From NCBI RefSeq assembly GCF_000226255.1, contig NZ_AGFG01000067.1, forward strand, positions 1 to 16,982: DNA of 16,982 nt, written 5' to 3'. Source of the DNA: Desulfovibrio sp. A2. GTDB taxonomy: Bacteria; Desulfobacterota; Desulfovibrionia; Desulfovibrionales; Desulfovibrionaceae. Positions 15,898-16,982 of this stretch are shown one piece after another; the first letter of the stretch is position 1, and the number at the start of each line of letters is the position of its first letter. The notes beneath the pieces were generated by a model. It searched no databases and was not told the origin of the DNA. It saw only the letters and a list, made by a program, of their open reading frames with translations. Both the position numbers and the translations under genes were made by a program.

Positions 15898-16928
15898 GCC
15901 GTATCGGCGTCTGGAACACAGCCTTTCTGGGCGACGCGGTGCTTACGCTGCCGCTGCTGCGCACCCTGCGCGCCAACTACCCCGACGCCGAACTGCACTT
16001 TTGGGTGCGGCGCGGCGTGGGCAGCCTGTTCGCGGCGCAGCCCGAGCTTTCCGGCGTGCACGAGTACGACAAGCGCGGCGGCGAAAGCGGCGTCATGGCC
16101 GCCGCCCGCGTGGGGCGGCAACTGGCGCGCGAGAACCATTCTCTGTGGATTTCCGCGCACACCAGCCTGCGCAGCGCCTGCATCGCCCGCTGGACCAGCG
16201 CCAAGGTGCGCATCGGCTACGACGCGCCGTGGTTCAATTCGTGGTTCTACACCCACACCGTGCCGCGCCGTTTTGACGAACTGGACGAGATCGAGCGGCT
16301 GCTGCAACTGGTGCGCCCCCTGAAACTGCCGCAGATTCTGGACTGGCCGGAACTGGTGCTGCCCCAGCCCGCCCGCGAACGGGCCGCCGCCTTCCGCGCC
16401 GCGCACGCCGCCCCCGGCGCGCCCCTGCTGGGCGTCCACCCCGGTTCCGTGTGGGCCACCAAGCGCTGGCCCGCCGAGTACTTTGCCGAGGTGGTCCGCC
16501 GCGCTGCCGCCGCAGGCGCGCGCATCGTGCTGTTCGCCGGTCCCGGCGAAGAAGCCGTGGCCCGCGAGGTGGCCGAACGCTCCGGCACCCTCGGCACCCC
16601 CGCGCTCATCGACCTGTCCGGCGCGCTCAGCCTCGTGGACCTTGCCGCGCACCTCGCCATCCTCGACTGCTATCTCTCCAACGACTCCGGCCCCATGCAC
16701 ATCGCCTGGGCCCAGCGCACCCCCGTCACCGCCATCTTCGGCCCCACCGTGCGCCGCCACGGCTTCTACCCGCGCGGCCCCAGGGCCACCGTGCTCGAAA
16801 CCGGGCTGGACTGCCGCCCCTGCGGCCTGCACGGACCCCAGCAGTGCCCCTTGGGTCACCACCGCTGCATGCGCGACATCACCCCCGACACCGTGTGGCA
16901 GGACGTGCACGCGAAACTGTTCGGGTAG
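15894..16928 (+). CDS. waaF: WaaF-like LPS heptosyltransferase (GT9 family)
   Basis: The 344-residue cytoplasmic, membrane-associated enzyme transfers heptose from ADP-heptose to the LPS inner core. GT9 features are the N-terminal IGVWNTAFLGDAVLTLP (Asp14 matching the catalytic Asp of WaaC), GVHPGSVWATKRWP at 180-193, and SNDSGPMHIAWA at 262-273 followed by IFGPT. The C-terminal Cys-rich segment (Cys307, Cys310, Cys318, Cys325, with CPLGHHRCM) is typical of heptosyltransferase II, which favours WaaF over WaaC. The start ATG 15894 overlaps gmhB, and GGAG lies 9 nt upstream. Neighbouring gmhB makes the precursor pathway, so the pair forms a small LPS-core operon. Confidence 0.92.
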   Translation: MSRIGVWNTAFLGDAVLTLPLLRTLRANYPDAELHFWVRRGVGSLFAAQPELSGVHEYDKRGGESGVMAAARVGRQLARENHSLWISAHTSLRSACIARWTSAKVRIGYDAPWFNSWFYTHTVPRRFDELDEIERLLQLVRPLKLPQILDWPELVLPQPARERAAAFRAAHAAPGAPLLGVHPGSVWATKRWPAEYFAEVVRRAAAAGARIVLFAGPGEEAVAREVAERSGTLGTPALIDLSGALSLVDLAAHLAILDCYLSNDSGPMHIAWAQRTPVTAIFGPTVRRHGFYPRGPRATVLETGLDCRPCGLHGPQQCPLGHHRCMRDITPDTVWQDVHAKLFG

Positions 16929-16952
16929 ATAGTGGGTCAACCGGGGGAAGGG

Positions 16953-16982
16953 GAGAAGCCCCTTTTCCAAAAGGGGCTTCTC
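16953..16982 (+). terminator. Probable terminator after waaF, cut by the window end
   Basis: GAGAAGCCCCTTTT (16953-16966) and its exact reverse complement (16969-16982) form a perfect 14-bp stem with a CC loop, 24 nt after the waaF stop. The internal T4/A4 symmetry gives an A-rich and T-rich top rather than a base. The downstream T-run, if any, lies beyond the window, and the arms may extend further. By symmetry it could also serve a convergent gene from the right. Confidence 0.65.

Overview
The window looks like a chromosomal segment from a high-GC, Gram-negative, cytochrome-c-rich anaerobe, most likely a Desulfovibrio-type (Desulfovibrionales) sulfate reducer. The support is indirect: strong GC bias, an outer-membrane and LPS-core gene set, a Tat translocase, and a Ccm cytochrome c maturation operon whose CcmE carries a CxxxY haem-binding motif in place of the usual HxxxY. 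That variant is known from Desulfovibrio and some archaea. No mobile element, rRNA, tRNA or CRISPR array was seen, and the genes read as ordinary core genome.

Layout from left to right. Positions 1-418 are gene-free, with several hairpins and a strong minus-strand terminator (about 321-358). From there to 14909 every gene is on the minus strand. The first cluster, in transcription order, is guaB (7484 to 6024), guaA (5774 to 4227), tatB (4032 to 3712), tatC (3715 to 2471), hisB (2408 to 1818), an unnamed lipoprotein gene (1818 to 1147) and hisA (1150 to 419). The tatB-tatC, hisB-lipoprotein and lipoprotein-hisA junctions overlap by 1-4 nt, so that part is tightly coupled. guaB has a near-consensus sigma-70 promoter (7618-7647) with an 18-bp palindrome just downstream (7588-7605) that looks like an operator. 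The guaB-guaA spacer holds a nested hairpin (5917-6009).

The second minus-strand cluster is the cytochrome c maturation operon: ccmE (13345 to 12923), a 230-nt spacer with a hairpin, then ccmF, ccmA, ccmB, ccmC, a small ccmD (46 aa) and a membrane-anchored TPR protein in the position of CcmI, ending at a hairpin (7859-7884). CcmA/B/C/D load haem onto CcmE, and CcmF attaches it to apocytochromes. No ccmG or ccmH is present here, which matches the CxxxY variant of System I.

A CNNM/CBS-domain membrane protein (14909 to 13875) lies upstream of ccmE across a 529-nt gene-free gap. Diverging from it on the plus strand are gmhB (15148-15897) and waaF (15894-16928), overlapping by ATGA. They supply a heptose phosphatase and a heptosyltransferase for the LPS inner core. 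The window ends inside or just after a perfect 14-bp inverted repeat that is probably the waaF terminator.

I found no clearly new multi-gene system. The points most worth checking are the variant Ccm operon, the long acidic N-terminal extension on TatC, the guaB operator, the lipoprotein embedded between hisB and hisA, and the structured spacers.
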